Source of the DNA: Burkholderia catarinensis | Lineage (GTDB): Bacteria > Pseudomonadota > Gammaproteobacteria > Burkholderiales > Burkholderiaceae | Length of the DNA: 64,000 nt | Direction of reading: 5' to 3' | Assembly (NCBI RefSeq): GCF_001883705.2 | Contig: NZ_MDEQ02000019.1 | Location: forward strand, 62,001 to 126,000 | Part shown: one piece after another, positions 61,926 through 64,000 of the stretch | How positions within the stretch are numbered: the first letter of the stretch is position 1 | How the letters are laid out: each line of letters begins with the position of its first letter | The notes under the pieces: generated by a model | Database searches by the model: none | Told to the model about the DNA's origin: nothing | The model's input: the letters and a program-made list of their open reading frames with translations, nothing else | Translations under genes and position numbers: made by a program

Positions 61926-64000
61926 ATGTCCCTCGACACGAACAACGTCCGCCAAGGCGGCTGCGGCTCGGGCCAATGCGCGTGCAAGAGCGCCGCGCAG
62001 GCGCGCACCCGCGACCCGTTCGACGATACCGACTACGGCACGCCGCAACGGCATGCCGATACCGACGTCACGCTCGAAATCGACGGCCAGCCGGTGACGG
62101 TGCCGGCCGGCACGTCGGTGATGCGCGCGGCGATCGAAGCCGGCGTCAACGTCCCGAAACTCTGCGCGACCGATTCGCTCGAGCCATTCGGCTCGTGCCG
62201 GCTGTGCCTCGTCGAGATCGAAGGCCGGCGCGGTTATCCGGCATCGTGCACGACGCCCGCGGAAGCCGGCATGAAAGTGCGCACGCAGTCGGACCGGCTG
62301 CAGTCGCTGCGCCGCAACGTGATGGAGCTGTACATCTCCGACCATCCGCTCGACTGCCTCACCTGCCCCGCCAACGGCGACTGCGAACTGCAGGACATGG
62401 CGGGCGTCGTCGGGCTGCGCAAAGTGCGCTACGGCTTCGATGGCGCAAATCACCTGCACGACCGCAAGGACGAATCGAACCCGTACTTCACGTACGACCC
62501 GTCGAAGTGCATCGTCTGCAACCGCTGCGTGCGCGCCTGCGAGGAAACGCAGGGCACGTTCGCGCTGACGATCGCCGCGCGCGGCTTCGAATCGCGCGTC
62601 GCCGCGGGCGAGAGCGAATCGTTCATGGCGTCGGAATGCGTGTCGTGCGGCGCCTGCGTCGCCGCATGCCCGACGGCCACGCTGCAGGAAAAATCCGTCG
62701 TGCAGCTCGGGCAGGCCGAACACTCGGTCGTCACGACCTGCGCGTATTGCGGCGTCGGCTGCTCGTTCAAGGCCGAGATGAAGGGCACGCAGGTCGTGCG
62801 CATGACGCCGCACAAGAACGGCCTCGCGAACGAAGGCCACGCGTGCGTGAAGGGGCGCTTCGCATGGGGCTATGCGACGCACAAGGACCGCATCACGAAG
62901 CCGATGATCCGCGAGAAGATCACCGACCCGTGGCGCGAGGTGAGCTGGGAGGAAGCGCTCACCTACGCGGCGACGCAATTCCGCAAGCTGCAGCAGAAGT
63001 ACGGCCGCGATTCGATCGGCGGCATCACGTCGTCGCGCTGCACGAACGAGGAAACCTACCTCGTGCAGAAGCTCGTGCGCGCCGCGTTCGGCAACAACAA
63101 CGTCGATACCTGCGCGCGCGTGTGCCATTCGCCGACCGGCTATGGCCTCAAGGCGACGCTCGGCGAATCCGCGGGTACGCAGACGTTCGCGTCGGTCGAC
63201 CAGGCCGACGTGATCGTCGTGATGGGGGCGAACCCGACCGACGGTCACCCGGTGTTCGGCTCGCGGCTGAAGCGGCGCGTGCGCGAAGGCGCGAAGCTGA
63301 TCGTGATCGACCCGCGCCGCATCGACGTCGTCGACGGCCCGCACGTGAAGGCCACGCACCATCTGCAGCTTCGGCCCGGCACCAACGTCGCGATCGTCAA
63401 CGCGCTGGCGCACGTGATCGTCACCGAAGGGCTCGTCGCCGACGCGTTCGTCGCGGAACGCTGCGAGACGCGCGCATTCGAGCAATGGCGCGACTTCGTA
63501 TCGCGCGCCGACAATTCCCCGGAGGCAACCGCGGACGTGACGGGCGTGCCCGCAGAACGGGTACGCGAGGCCGCGCGCCTCTATGCGACGGGCGGCAATG
63601 CCGCGATCTATTACGGCCTCGGCGTAACCGAACACGCGCAGGGCTCGACGACGGTGATGGGCATCGCGAACCTCGCGATGGCGACCGGCAACATCGGCCG
63701 CGAAGGTGTCGGCGTCAATCCGCTGCGCGGCCAGAACAACGTGCAGGGCTCGTGCGACATGGGCTCGTTCCCGCACGAACTGCCCGGCTACCGGCACATC
63801 AGCGACGAGGTCGTGCGCACGCAGTTCGAGCAAGCATGGTCGGCCAAACTCCAGCCGGAGCCGGGGCTGCGCATCCCGAACATGTTCGACGCGGCGCTCG
63901 ACGGCAGCTTCAAGGGGCTCTACTGCCAGGGCGAGGACATCGTCCAGTCGGACCCGAATACGCAGCACGTATCGGCCGCGCTGTCGGCAATGGAATGCAT
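61926..64000 (+). CDS. fdsA: Formate dehydrogenase alpha subunit, catalytic, cut by window edge
   Basis: The frame is open for 691 codons to the window end, starting MSLDTNNVRQGGCGSGQCAC. In order: a [2Fe-2S] ferredoxin domain (LCATDSLEPFGSCRLCLVE), the HPLDCLTCPANGDC histidine-cysteine cluster, two [4Fe-4S] motifs (CIVCNRCVRAC and CVSCGACVAAC), the formate-dehydrogenase [4Fe-4S] site (CAYCGVGC) and the molybdopterin domain. The molybdenum ligand is Cys about residue 400 in RVCHSPTGYG, with Cys rather than selenocysteine. It oxidises formate to CO2. Its product feeds electrons to FdsG and FdsB. The last quarter is outside the window. Confidence 0.96.
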   Translation, partial: MSLDTNNVRQGGCGSGQCACKSAAQARTRDPFDDTDYGTPQRHADTDVTLEIDGQPVTVPAGTSVMRAAIEAGVNVPKLCATDSLEPFGSCRLCLVEIEGRRGYPASCTTPAEAGMKVRTQSDRLQSLRRNVMELYISDHPLDCLTCPANGDCELQDMAGVVGLRKVRYGFDGANHLHDRKDESNPYFTYDPSKCIVCNRCVRACEETQGTFALTIAARGFESRVAAGESESFMASECVSCGACVAACPTATLQEKSVVQLGQAEHSVVTTCAYCGVGCSFKAEMKGTQVVRMTPHKNGLANEGHACVKGRFAWGYATHKDRITKPMIREKITDPWREVSWEEALTYAATQFRKLQQKYGRDSIGGITSSRCTNEETYLVQKLVRAAFGNNNVDTCARVCHSPTGYGLKATLGESAGTQTFASVDQADVIVVMGANPTDGHPVFGSRLKRRVREGAKLIVIDPRRIDVVDGPHVKATHHLQLRPGTNVAIVNALAHVIVTEGLVADAFVAERCETRAFEQWRDFVSRADNSPEATADVTGVPAERVREAARLYATGGNAAIYYGLGVTEHAQGSTTVMGIANLAMATGNIGREGVGVNPLRGQNNVQGSCDMGSFPHELPGYRHISDEVVRTQFEQAWSAKLQPEPGLRIPNMFDAALDGSFKGLYCQGEDIVQSDPNTQHVSAALSAMEC

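Noticed and set aside
61812..63968. 718-codon open frame on the minus strand
   Set aside because: It is a shadow of fdsA, which has clear catalytic motifs on the plus strand. High GC gives long antisense frames.

Overview
The window is high-GC, densely coded DNA from a beta-proteobacterium. Gene order and protein sequences fit chromosome 1 of a Burkholderia, most likely the B. cepacia complex; species is not resolvable by eye. Pointers are the rpsP-rimM-trmD-rplS operon, the serC-pheA-tyrA-aroA-cmk-rpsA-ihfB run, a Thr at GyrA position 83, and a tmRNA encoding the tag ANDDTFALAA. I see no insertion sequence, prophage, integrase, CRISPR array or rRNA operon. This is mostly core genome, with interest concentrated in intergenic regions and a few lineage-specific secreted proteins.

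Layout. 1-5.7 kb: an Ala-rich exported protein (cut by the left edge), an S4 RNA-binding protein, a MATE exporter, fumarase C, an acyl-CoA thioesterase, a tiny probable lipoprotein and an ArsR-type regulator. 5.8-12.5 kb: a large FecR/DUF6600 surface-type protein, thyA, a sigma-54 activator of VpsR type facing a small exported protein with a sigma-54-like promoter, and folA. 12.6-19.6 kb: pmbA, darP, mog, orn, an M48 protease, rsgA, a zinc-ribbon protein and a CobD/CbiB-family membrane protein. 19.7-22.9 kb: a Nudix CoA pyrophosphatase and the ribosomal operon rpsP-rimM-trmD-rplS with a clear promoter. 23-28 kb: a PQQ-type sugar dehydrogenase-like protein, a TM2-like membrane protein, a radical SAM protein with a LexA box, and an lrp/dadA pair. 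28-33 kb: a frameshifted stump of an acyl-CoA dehydrogenase just downstream of etfBA, then the methionine importer metNIQ. 33-36 kb: an alpha/beta hydrolase, a histone-deacetylase-family protein and mltB.

36-54 kb is a long minus-strand run. It covers cysteine synthase, a ComEA-like protein, LPS heptose and UDP-glucuronate synthesis (hldD, hldE kinase, ugd), lapA/lapB, ihfB, rpsA, cmk, aromatic amino acid synthesis (aroA, tyrA, pheA), serC, a DUF2059 protein and gyrA. 54.5-57.3 kb (plus strand): an OmpA-family protein, ubiG, gph and tmRNA. 57.4-58.5 kb: two small exported proteins. 58.6-64 kb: a ModE-like regulator divergent from the soluble NAD-dependent molybdenum formate dehydrogenase genes fdsG, fdsB and fdsA, the last cut by the right edge.

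Functional links. thyA and folA form the thymidylate cycle. DadA and EtfAB feed electrons to the quinone pool. Mog makes the molybdenum cofactor precursor that FdsA needs. hldE/hldD/ugd/lapAB all serve LPS. The most noteworthy signals are the sigma-54 module near 11.2 kb, the SOS box at 25.94 kb, the decayed acyl-CoA dehydrogenase at 28.1 kb, and a terminator-like hairpin abutting the metN start.
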